Source: Takifugu bimaculatus (Eukaryota > Chordata > Actinopteri > Tetraodontiformes > Tetraodontidae). Taken from it: a stretch of 64,000 nucleotides of DNA. Location of the stretch: positions 27,276,013-27,340,012 of the forward strand of contig CP034975.1 of NCBI GenBank assembly GCA_004026145.2, in the 5' to 3' direction. The notes under the pieces are model-generated. The model searched no databases. It saw only the letters and a list, made by a program, of their open reading frames with translations, and was not told where the DNA came from. Position numbers and translations under genes: made by a program. Shown in pieces: positions 1 through 10,622 of the stretch. Numbering within the stretch: the first letter of the stretch is position 1; each line of letters starts with the position of its first letter.

Positions 1-853
1 CGCCGGTTTTGCAAAGCCGATTTGTCCAAGCCGCGGGATATGTAAATGTTGCCTCATCTGCTATGCTGCAGCAGTCAAATGAAATCACAGTGGCCTGCAG
101 TTTGGCTGCGAACCACGTTGGGGGAATCTGCTTTGATGCGATACCAACATCTCCCGATGAAGTGCACACCGCACCCTCCAATAATCTGCCACATTAGTGG
201 AATTTACAATCTGTAACACGCCCTGGTGACAGCATGAGATCCAGGGTGTCAGAGAAGCGCAACAGTCAGTGAACAACGAGGTTTCCTCTAAAGATCACGC
301 TCCCACTCGGCACTGCTGTCTTCGGACCCTGAGGCAAAAACACACATTAAATTTAGATTTAGCATCAATTCTCTCAGTGTTAAAACTGTATGAGTCTTGT
401 GATTATGTGTATTTATTTAATATGCAGCATTATGATGACATATGGTTAGTTTAGATCCTTGATGACGCAAGATGTCTTTTTTAAACTTGATTGATTTAGT
501 CTGAGCATCCAGTTGCACGATTCTGTCCTTTTGCTGCTGTTGAATCTGCACATAAAGGGTCACCGTGCTCACTGTTCACTACCAACACCACAGCTTTTCC
601 CCTCATATAGTCCAAGTTCTTTGGCGTATGCACCTACCAGTATTGTTGTGGGGTGTTTGCTTCATTCTTGACTCTCACAAATCAAATTTCTTTGAATCAA
701 CTCGGAGTTTAACCAAGCACAACGGCACTATCACGGTCAACGACAGGCAGCGCTTCAGAGGAAAACGCACATCAGAGTTGTATCAAGGCTGCTTGTAGAC
801 GGGCTTTATTACGCTTTGATGACAGGACTCAAGCGTTCGCTCTGTCATTCCAG
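1..853. other. Non-coding region 5' of calcrl coding start
   Basis: No convincing coding exon is visible here. A pyrimidine tract ending in CAG at 851-853 is a plausible 3' splice site, so 854-887 may be the end of a 5' UTR and this stretch part of the first intron, with the non-coding first exon and promoter to the left of the window. That would agree with the 5' non-coding exons known for mammalian CALCRL, but it is an inference. Confidence 0.4.
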
Positions 854-887
854 ATCGGCAGCTGGTAAATCAAGAAGCAGTTGCGAC

Positions 888-3800
888 ATGGCCAAAAGGA
901 AGATGAGCAGCGCCGGGCGGAGCTGGATGGTCGCCCTCATACTGCTGTGTAATCTTTCAAAGGTAAAACCAGCTGCACGAAAAAGAGAAAAGAATGAAAA
1001 ATCAGCATTGTCTCAAAAATCAGACGTTGCTTTCAACAGGAGGAATGAATTACTGCATCTTCTGGACCCTGCATGATCAGGAGTGGGAAGGAAAAATCTA
1101 ATCCTGTCATGTTTTTACTTGCTGATCAAGCACATTATTGATTGCATTAGCCTGTAAATTGGCTACACGCTATGAAATCTAAGTACGAAGTTGGGACAGG
1201 CGGAGAATGAGTCGGTTGTGATCAGGGCTTCATTGCTGGAGGATCACCTTGATTTAATTTGAAATGGACTGGAAGCTGCCAAGCACCAGCACAGCAGTTT
1301 AACAGAGTTTGATCTATTAATAAAGACCGATAGGCTCTGCCTTCCTGCAAGGATTGAATGCTAAATGTGTCGTGGGTATGAATTATGTAGCCGCCTGCTA
1401 AATAGTTCATGATGATCAGATAGAATTGAAGTATGTGCGTCATCCAGACTTCACATATGCCCGAAACCAGAGTGGAATTAAAAACTCGACCTCACTATCT
1501 GAGGCTTTAACAGCTAAATAACACCTGCGTCTGAAATCAGACAGGCGGCCGCACGCGAACCAGATTGTCTAAAGTATTGTTGTTTTTTTTCCCTCCTGGT
1601 TCTTAGCAGATGTTTGTGAAAGGAAGCCTGGAAGTCAACGAGACACAGCAGCAGCATCCAAACAATGTGTACCACGACCTCGGCATCACCAGGAACAAGA
1701 TCGTTACAGCGCAGTTTGAGTGCTATCAAAAAATAATGAAGGACAATAGGGACAGCAGGGGAGGTAGCTTCAGTTTTCATCTTTTAGTATGAAAAACAAC
1801 AAATGTGCTAATTGTGGACAACGTGATGGGTTTTGATTTTAATCTCCTCCCACCCAGAGCCCATGTGTAATCGTACCTGGGACGGCTGGTTGTGTTGGGA
1901 TGACACCAAGGCCGGCGTCATCTCGGAGCAGCACTGTCCAGACTACTTCCAGGACTTTGACCCCTCAGGTTTGATCTATGGTGCTTTTGGGAAAAAAAAG
2001 AAAAAACCAGCAGATGTTTGTTGTGTCTTCAACTCCAGTAGTTTATTTTAATTGGCCATCAATCTTTTGTAATCGATTAGATCCGGTCTCCAGCTTTCAT
2101 GTTTGTGCTTTTGCCCACAGAGATGGTTACAAAGGTCTGCACTGATGGTGGGTACTGGTTCCAGCATCCAGAGAGCAACCGGACATGGACCAACTACACC
2201 CGCTGCAATGAACGCACCCATGAAGGCCGAGTGGTAAGAATTACACTAACCACGCACGGAGTGTCTCATTTATGTGCATATTAGCTCATAATTAGTGGAA
2301 GCAATCTAATTTTCAATTAACAGGGAATAAACACGTGACAGCCAAGAAAAAACTTTTATTATCATTTGATTATCTTTAAATCCAACATAATTTTAATATA
2401 AATATGGTATTTATGTATTAATTATCTCGAAGATGATTAGTCACCTCCAGAGTGAGTAATCTTGTTTTCCCTGCAGACCGCCATGAATCTCTTTTATTTG
2501 GCTCTAATCGGACACGGGCTGTCACTCACCTCCCTCTTCATCTCCCTTGGAATATTTTTCCACTTCAAGTGAGTTAACCAGCTCGATCTTCACATGCTTC
2601 AGAGCAGGCAATTAGGCCCGGCGCCAAACGAGACGCTCTCGTTATCGCGATGTCTTTCCCTTCCTTTAGGAGTTTGAGCTGCCAGAGGATCACTCTGCAC
2701 AAAAACCTCTTCTTTTCCTTTGTTCTGAACTCTGTCATCACCATCATTTGGCTGACGGCCGTGGCAAAAAACCAGGAGATGGTGCAAAGAAACCCGGTGA
2801 GTTTCTGGCAACAATGCACCAAAATCTGTTTAAAATGTAGAAAAAGTGCAGGATTGAGGCAGTTATGTGTGCAGCTTCAGTTAAAAGTGTGTAAATGGTG
2901 AGATTATTAACCCTAACATGCGGCGACCGGCCGTTGATGGCTAATTCCCGTGGAGATCCGATCCCTAATCACGTAATTCCGTCTTGTCCTTTCTCCCAAG
3001 ACGAGCTGTAAAGTGTCGATGTTCATTCATCTTTACCTCTTTGGCTGCAACTACTTCTGGATGCTGTGTGAGGGGATCTATCTGCACACGCTCATCGTGG
3101 TGGCCGTGTTTGCTGAGAAGCAGCACCTCACGTGGTACTACCTGCTGGGCTGGGGTGAGTCAAAAGTGCAGGACAAATGCAGCGCGGTCCTATTAAATCA
3201 GAAACGAGGTGGAGATGAGCTCCATCTAACTGCCAGGGTTGAGAGATGGAAGTGAAATGGTGTTTTTGCTGTTTGCTTGCAGGTTTCCCGCTAATTCCAG
3301 CCTCCATTCACGCTGTCGCTCGAAGTTACTATTACAATGACAAGTAGGTGTTTTAGCGTATTGCTTTGATGTACCAGTAACTTTATTTTACACAATATAA
3401 CAGATATGTTAGAGCTTAGAACTAAACCTCTTGACACCCTATACATATAATATCTAGTACCCTAATGTGTGGACTCACCGGTTGAATAGTGCAGAAACCT
3501 GTAGAGAATCTTACTGATGCACAAGTTTTTAGAACAATTAAAGTTCATCACATCACAACTGCTAACACAAACAACCCAACTGCTCCTGCGTGTTTAACCT
3601 AAAAATGTGACCGTTATTGATCAATACTCCTCACAATTAATGAATGCGTCAGAAAAGCCATTGATCTACGAACCTGCTCATCCTTTATTGATGATGTTGT
3701 GCAATCACTCCTCCGCTGTCTCCTCTCCAGCTGCTGGATCAGTTCCAAAACATCCCTGCTCTACATCATCCACGGTCCCATCTGCGCCGCTCTTTTGGTG

Positions 3801-5132
3801 AGGATTTAATGTTGTCTGAATTGATCGGCTCAGCGTTTTCTGTCGACGGCTGCTGTGCAGACATTTGCCTCCTTCCGTGCGGGGGGGGGGGGGCTGAGGG
3901 CAGGATGCTGAATCTTAACACGCGTAATTGGGTTTATGTAGTGAAAACGTTGCATCTGCCTCTCAGAGGAGACACCCACTGAACCCCGAGTGTATGGCGT
4001 ATTCTCGGAATTCACCATTGGGGAGAGCTGACATGTGTTAGTGAAAACTGACTCTCTGGCAGCACAAAGTGTCCAACAGAAACCCTTTTGCAATGACTTG
4101 TTTGTGTTTCAGGCTTCTAAAATGGTATTGGCACTGGTTAATTCATGCTGGAGTCCTTTTGTTGTCTCCAAAGGACTGTTTGTGTATTAAATTCCTAAGA
4201 AAAATACTTTTAGCACATCATTAGAACATACATTTGGGGACTACATTTATGTTCAGCAGCCGATTTACAGATTTCCGGAGAGAATGTTTGTACAGATTAT
4301 GCTAATTTATTGACGTCCCCTAGGTCAATTTGTTTTTCCTGCTCAACATCGTGCGGGTGCTCATCACCAAGCTGAAAGTGACTCATCAAGCAGAATCCAG
4401 CCTGTACATGAAAGCCGTGCGAGCCACCCTCATCCTGGTGCCTCTCCTGGGAATTCAGTTCGTTCTCTTTCCCTACAAGCCAGACGGACAGGTCTCCTCT
4501 GAAATATATGACTACATCATGCACATATTCATGCATTACCAGGTGAGATCATTCTGCTTGTTTTTGCTGACTCGTCTCGGATATTCTGGTATCTTTTTAT
4601 ACATGAGGCATTAACAATCTTCAGGAGGTCTCATCAATGAATCCCCTCTTATTGACTAATCTTCGCAACTTGGTCGACAACATTCCTTTGAGCCGCTGGC
4701 TTTGTTTATACTGAGTTTGAAAGGAAGCAGGAAGGAAGGCATGCATTATCTGAGCTGAAATGGCCTGAAATCAGTTCCATGTTTTGCAAGGTGTTATCTG
4801 ATCATCTGGAGCTGTCCCAGCACACTCGGTGTTGAGCAACAGGCACGGAAACGACTGCGCGCACCAAAACACGTTCGACCTGGCGTCGTTAAAAGCCCAC
4901 GAAGACTGTTAGGATGTTATGTCGCGGCGACTGCTCGAAGCACAGAGTTTACACCAGGCGGTCACATGACCGACTGGGAAAGTGGTGTGTGTAGTGTCAA
5001 CTGCCAAAAAGCTGTTTCTGCTCCACCTTTAAGAGAAAGCCTGCAGATATGAAGCATGGGTTAAAGATACTCAGCCAAGGAAGCTCAGTTCCCCACCAGG
5101 ATGTAGCTGTTAACTGTGTTTACAATAACTCA

Positions 5133-5202
<70 letters not shown>

Positions 5203-6101
5203 GTTTACCCTCATTAGTTACCTTCACGATTCACATAGGTAACATTCCGATCTCTCAGGTGGTGTGCGGAGCCCTGAGTTCTGGTCCCACACTAAAAGGG
5301 TGTGAGCGCGCCAGTTGTTGGATTTGCGGTTGTTTACGGTTCCTCTTTGTTTGTGTGTTTTCTCCACAGGGTCTGCTGGTGGCCACCATCTTCTGCTTCT
5401 TCAATGGAGAAGTAAGACTCGCCTTTTCTCTGCAATTAGCAATTCACGCAGACATGCAGGCACGTACTTGTGCACGCTTCCTCTTTGTGATGAGGGAGAG
5501 TCTCAGCAATTTCCTCAGCCCTCTGACCCTCCAAGCGAGGACGGTAAACTCAGGCAATGACTCAAATTGCTCATTCCTCCAGGGTTTACTAGGAATTAAA
5601 GCTTATTTACAGCTAACAAACAGCCGTGTCCTGTCATTTCTGTATCCTGTCATTTCTATTCTATTTCTATATCCTGTCATTTCTATATCCGCATCCTAGT
5701 TTTACTGTGACAAAGCCTTAAAGTATAGCAGTATTTCACAGCTAAACCTTCAAACCTTCAGATGACTGTGATTTTATTTAACAAATGAGTAAACTAAAGG
5801 TGATAACCCGGAATTGTATACCATAAACTCAAAAGTGACAACTGTAAGTGATATTGACAGTTCAATTGTGTTCGCTCAGGTCCAGGCGGTTCTGAGGAGG
5901 CACTGGAATCAGCACAATATCCAGTTCGGCAGCAGCGTGGGAAACCACTCGGACGCCATGCGCTCGGCCTCCTACACGGCGTCCTCCATCACGGAGGTGC
6001 AGGGCTGCTACAGCATTGACGGCCACTCAGAACACATGAACGGCAAGGGCTTCCACGACACCGACACCTCCATGTTAAAGTCAGACAGCCCCTTCGCCTG
6101 A
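888..6101 (+). CDS. calcrl: Calcitonin receptor-like receptor (class B GPCR), complete, 12 coding exons
   Basis: Seven-transmembrane receptor which, with RAMP partners, binds CGRP or adrenomedullin at the plasma membrane and signals mainly through Gs. Coding exons: 888-962, 1607-1763, 1858-1968, 2121-2233, 2477-2568, 2670-2796, 3001-3154, 3283-3343, 3731-3797, 4324-4542, 5370-5411, 5880-6101. All junctions are GT-AG and in phase, giving 1440 nt (479 residues), close to the human length. Residues 1-25 form a signal peptide, with hydrophobic core WMVALILLCNL. The hormone-binding ectodomain (about 26-152) has the six family cysteines at 64, 81, 90, 104, 121 and 143 and the CNRTWDGWLCW motif. The seven-helix core follows, including MLCEGIYLHTLIVVAVFAEK, KAVRATLILVPLLG and the 14-residue exon GLLVATIFCFFNGE. 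The C-tail motif SEHMNGKGFHD favours CALCRL over the calcitonin receptor. The start ATG at 888 is chosen because it opens the signal peptide. A second in-frame ATG at 903 is possible. Which teleost copy (a or b) cannot be decided here. Confidence 0.95.
1603..1609 (+). other. calcrl: Tandem NAGNAG 3' splice site of calcrl coding exon 2
   Basis: The polypyrimidine tract before coding exon 2 ends in TAGCAG, giving two adjacent acceptors (after 1606 or after 1609). Both keep the reading frame and differ by one glutamine just after the signal peptide. Use of both is an inference from the motif. Confidence 0.5.
5134..5198. repeat. (CA)n microsatellite in calcrl intron
   Basis: About 32 uninterrupted CA units lie in the intron between the exons ending at 4542 and starting at 5370. 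The run creates a long spurious histidine-threonine reading frame that is not a gene. Confidence 0.98.
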
Positions 6102-7357
6102 CAGCACCCCCCCCACACCCCGGCCCTGTATAAACTGCATCGTGTTGGTCTCTTGAGTGAAGATTTTTACTGTATGTCGGTCACACGGTATCACTATACA
6201 TGTGAGCACGATCGGACTTTTTTTTAAAAGTTTCCTCGACACAGTTCTATTCTGGACCCCGTCCAAAGATGCACACTGATACTCGCGATATTGTTGCAAG
6301 TATTCTGTCTGACAAAGTTGTCTTCAAACGACCCGATGGCCTTTTTTATTGGAGTCAATTGCACACAAACAGCTTGTAAATTCCTTGACGTTTTTGGTGC
6401 CAAACCAGCATATCATTGCCTGTCTCATCTGTTGCTTTTTTTTATACTCAGTACAAACTCAGATGTTTAACATAGCATATTCTATGTTAGTCAGTTACCA
6501 CTTAAATACCACTCAGTATTTTTTATGCTGCTTTTTTAAAAAGTCAAAAACAAAGCATCTTAACAGTGTTGTCTGTGTGTGTACTTCTGAATGTGTAGTT
6601 GATGTAAGCTCTGCAGAATCATATTCTCACCTGCGAGGTGTGAGTTTTAAAGGGTTTATCAAGGGAAATGTGTTTATATGGTCCTTACCAACACGGTCCT
6701 TACCTTAACCGCATATCCTGTACATACTCGTCGCATCTGAATGTAACTACGCAGTTTGAAATCCTCCAAACTCGTTTGCGTCACATTCCCAGACAGATTC
6801 AATCAGGTGTTGGGAAGTTTTCAGCCTGGAACCAGCACTTGTCTGGGAACAGGACAAATTTTGATTCAGAAATGTATCCAGTCAGCACTGAAGATTGGAT
6901 TGGTGACAGGAAGGAAGGACGCACTTGTCCTGCAAATTCATGTATTCTGCAATTTTTCCAGCTCGCTTGTAAATAGCCACTACAGTGACAGCACATCTGT
7001 CAATTAAATTCAACCACAATTTTATTTTATGTCATAGTTTCTTGACTTTCTCGGTCTGAACACACCCTCATTCGGAATCACTGGTCAGGAATCAGCGCTG
7101 ATAATCTCAGCTTCCCTTTCGGAGAACATTCTCCATAATTCTGGGAACGCAAGACATCATAGTTAACTGATGTAAATATTGTTTTTCCTGTAAAGCAGAC
7201 CCTTATCAAGAGTTAAACGCAGAGTGACCTATTTGTTCTCCTTGGAGACATGAAAAGCGGTGCGGTTGCTAAGCTGGAGCTCACAGCCAGCTTGCGTCAC
7301 CGTCAGCTGCGGTTTCTGGCCCCCGTCGGCTGAGTCGCTGTTGCCGGCTGTGTCAAC

Positions 7358-7522
7358 ATGGACGGAAAAAGGGTTCCTGCTGCGCTAGTTGTCCATGTCC
7401 TGCTAATTTGCGTTTGCCTCCCGACGATCTCGAGAGTCAAACGAGGCTGTGATCTACAACGCCGTGATGGTGACTCACGTACAACCAGAAAGCATTTAAC
7501 CTTAAAATGCAACTTAATTTAA
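7358..7522 (+). CDS. Small 54-codon ORF with signal-peptide-like start (uncertain)
   Basis: The frame opens MDGKRVPAALVVHVLLICVC, a charged start followed by a hydrophobic core. It continues LPTISRVKRGCDL, so a dibasic KR site follows the hydrophobic stretch, and it then runs as a basic tail to a TAA stop. This resembles a secreted propeptide start, and the local base composition is richer in CpG than its surroundings. I recognise no family, the length is short, and it lies in the presumed calcrl 3' UTR. It may be a chance ORF, or a first coding exon if a donor near 7470 (ATG|GTGACT) is used. Confidence 0.12.
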   Translation: MDGKRVPAALVVHVLLICVCLPTISRVKRGCDLQRRDGDSRTTRKHLTLKCNLI

Positions 7523-7768
7523 GTTCAGTCGCAGTTGTTAGAAATCCTATTGTGCGTCCCATTTCATCTGTTTCCCATCTCTTTGTAAATTATATTGTGA
7601 AAAATACTTAAAATGCCTGTAAAGTTTTTTTTTGTTTGTTGGTTAATTCTATATGCTCAACTTTGGTAGTCTTGACAGACTGACTCCATAATGTGTTTGA
7701 ATGTAACTGGCTGTATTTTATTTTTTTTGGACGTGGGAAAAAAAATCATTTATTTGTACAGAGTATAG

Positions 7769-7806
7769 ATATATCTATATCTGTATCTATACAGATATAG
7801 ATATAT
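7769..7806. repeat. Perfect inverted repeat, 18-base arms, 2-base spacer
   Basis: Arm 7769-7786 is the exact reverse complement of arm 7789-7806, with spacer CT. The arms are mostly AT but are not a simple TA run, because they contain interior C and G positions. If transcribed as part of the calcrl 3' UTR it would form a tight stem-loop about 130 bases before the candidate poly(A) signal. Confidence 0.85.
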
Positions 7807-7938
7807 AGACATATATATAGATATATTTCAATACAATGTCTCTATTTTCATTCATTCACTGAATCAGACGATGTTGTGTTATTGTGTTGAAAAGGAATAC
7901 ATTGCAGCACAGCATCAGTTGTCACCTGTGGTACTTTT

Positions 7939-7944
7939 AATAAA
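7939..7944 (+). promoter_or_regulatory. calcrl: Candidate calcrl polyadenylation signal (AATAAA)
   Basis: Canonical hexamer followed closely by a short T- and G-containing stretch. It is the strongest such candidate I see downstream of the calcrl stop. Assignment rests on motif and position only. Confidence 0.4.
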
Positions 7945-10565
7945 TATTGTCTCACCATAGCAACCGCCCATGCACAAAGCATTTATCTGCTGTAATTGCA
8001 GTATAATTAAGACTTATGTACAGCGCGCCTGTCACGTACAGGATTGTCTTTAGAAGCTTTAAAGAAACCCAGAGCCTGACTCCCAGACAAGACAGGAAAA
8101 ACTCCCATGTAATAGGAGGAGAAGAAACCTTGTGTTGGACTGGAGTCATACGGGAAGGGGGGACTCTTGATAGTTAAGGAGGAGAAGGAAATAGGGTGGT
8201 GGTGGTGGTGGGGGGGTTGATAGAGGACCCATCTTGTTTTTTTATTGTTTGTTTGCAAATCAATGGAAACTATAACCTCAGAGTAATTCAATAAGTAGTC
8301 CTCTGATTAGCTTATGTAGCATTTCCAGCAAGCAAAGCAATATTCATTGCTATTGTTATTATATTATAATCTGTTTACTGATAGTGATGCTTATTGAGCT
8401 CCGGGTTAATTTGACAAGAATAGAATAGCGCTGTTAAACCTGTGGCTCAGAGTAACAAGGAATATCCGGGTACTGCAGGTATCTCCCTGCGATTGTCAGC
8501 GGTTTCCGTCATTTCCGGCTCTACGCTACGGACATGCTCCATTCTGAAATAGTTGCTTTGGCATGTGTGCACAATCATAAAAGGTTTACAACAGTATCTG
8601 GCCCGGAGCAACGATCTAGGGCAGCAAACCGCCTACTAGATGTTTCATTTCCACAACAATGTGCTCACCGGCCCCTTTCAGGCGGGTTCAAGAGTTCACC
8701 ATCACAGAAAAGCACGTGGGTACAAACATGCGCGCTCCTCCAGCGCCCCTCTGCATCTCATTTTCTCCAATTATAACTTGCTGGAACGGCACTTTCCCGA
8801 TGCTTCATTACCTCCACCCAGCCGACTCGTGGAGGTTTTTTTCCCCAAGTCCTGCTGCAGCAGCACAGTCTTCAAGTGACACGAGATGAAAACATCTGAG
8901 GCTTTTCTGAAAGAGCACTAAACCACAGGTGGAGGGCAGATTAACCGCTGGTGATGGCCTTCCGTGACCTGGATCTGTAAAGTTCTTCATGGTTGCTCAG
9001 TAACTGTGCAGCGTGTGCTGTAGGGCACTGTCACGCGCACTTAGCCTCAAAGGTGGCGATACATTTGTACACTACATGAAGATCCGTACTGTTTCTTTCG
9101 TCGTTCTCTTTGATGGATCGCATAGTGATGAACTACTTTAGACTGGACTAATTCCACGACTTTATTAGCTGGCTTTTAAAGTTGAAGTGGATAAAATGGT
9201 GCATTCTGCTGTCGGAATACCAGATCCCCTGCAGTACTTTGCTCCGATATGCGGCCAGCCCACAACTTTACCCTTTATTTCACCTCACGGCTCTCATAAC
9301 ATCATTTCCCAACCTTTCGTTTTTTTCGCCATGTGGAACGCAATTTATTCACGTTATATGTTATCATGGCCAACAAAAACACCAAAAAACCAATTTCTTT
9401 ATTTATATGATCCAGTATAAAAAGCAAACGCAGGATTTAAGTCAAATTCGTTGGAAACGTTTTCAACATCCAACACCTCCACTCAACATATGCACAGTGA
9501 CGTGGATGCAGACGTGCACTTCAGGCAGAGCTGATTTAATTCATGGGAGATTTGTCAGTCTCTGATTTATATCTTTTAATCCAGAGTGATGCGTTGGACC
9601 AAATTGCACCAGTTTGCCTGTCACAATTCAACTCAGTGTCTGGACAAAGGACTGGGAATCCCATTCCAAATAAGGAAAAAGAACAATACCTCATCTGTTA
9701 GCACATCATTATTAAGGTAAAATGGCTTCCTTTTGAGAAATAAGCTGGTGTTAGTGACAAAGCTCAACTTTTCTTTGTCTGTGGGACGCTATCTAATCAC
9801 CACCAGCCAGGACACGTCCATGACGGTGGAGGAAACGGGACACGAGGAGGCCTCATGCTTTGGGAAAACATTTACTTGGAGCTGCTGATGTGTATATGTC
9901 AGAGACTGTTTGTCTTTGGTAAATCTTGAAAATTGCTGGTGAATTACGTCAAACAAGTTAAAAGTGTGTCAGTCATCTCATCGTGTGCTCCAAGATGAAT
10001 GAGTGGAAAAGGTTTCCTGTGGCTTATCTTAAAAGAACTGGATTTGTTCATATTTGCAAAGGCAGGCAACGATTGTGTGGAGCTCAAAGCATCATCGGTT
10101 ATTTTAACAGTAGGTTCTGCAGGGTAATCTTTTATAAATATGCTCTCCATTTTAGCACCTGATTGTTAAATAAAAGCAAAATACAAATGCATCAGGCATC
10201 GTTTTCTGACAGGCGAAGCAGAGAGGATGGACAGGGTGAGGTGAAGCAATTGTTAGCTTGTTGAGCAATCTGGCACTAGCGTGCGCAAGCATGGCTCCAC
10301 TGTGGTGGTTCTATTGTTCAGATCTTCTTGTAGTGGCCTTGTGAATCACGTCTTCCAGTAATGTTACTGTTTTTAAATCTTGTCTTCTTATTTGAGCAAA
10401 ATTACACATTCAGGAAATTGCATCTGACCCTGTCTGGCCCCTTCCTCTGCGTGGCCTCCTCAGAGCCATCTGAAAGCCCTCTCAAACGTCTCTTTATAGC
10501 TCGCGGCTTCCTAACAGGGGCCTCCCCGGAATCACTGCCTGGACAGGTGCTGCTATATCCCTCAG

Positions 10566-10566
<1 letters not shown>

Positions 10567-10611
<45 letters not shown>

Positions 10612-10622
10612 TGGTGGTGGTG
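10567..10622. repeat. (GT)n then (GTG)n microsatellite
   Basis: About 22 TG units followed by four GTG units and a G-rich stretch. Confidence 0.97.

Larger units (their letters stand above)
6102..7965 (+). other. calcrl: Probable calcrl 3' UTR
   Basis: AT-rich sequence after the calcrl stop with no recognised coding exon, ending just after an AATAAA hexamer at 7939-7944. A 3' UTR of this size is in line with the long 3' UTR of vertebrate CALCRL. The true end is not proven and an earlier polyadenylation site is possible. The stretch includes a GC-richer patch (about 7255-7460) with a small ORF, and a strong inverted repeat at 7769-7806. Confidence 0.5.

Noticed and set aside
5049..5699. 216-codon ORF spanning a calcrl exon
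   Set aside because: It runs through the (CA)n microsatellite and reads the 5370-5411 exon in a different frame from the receptor.
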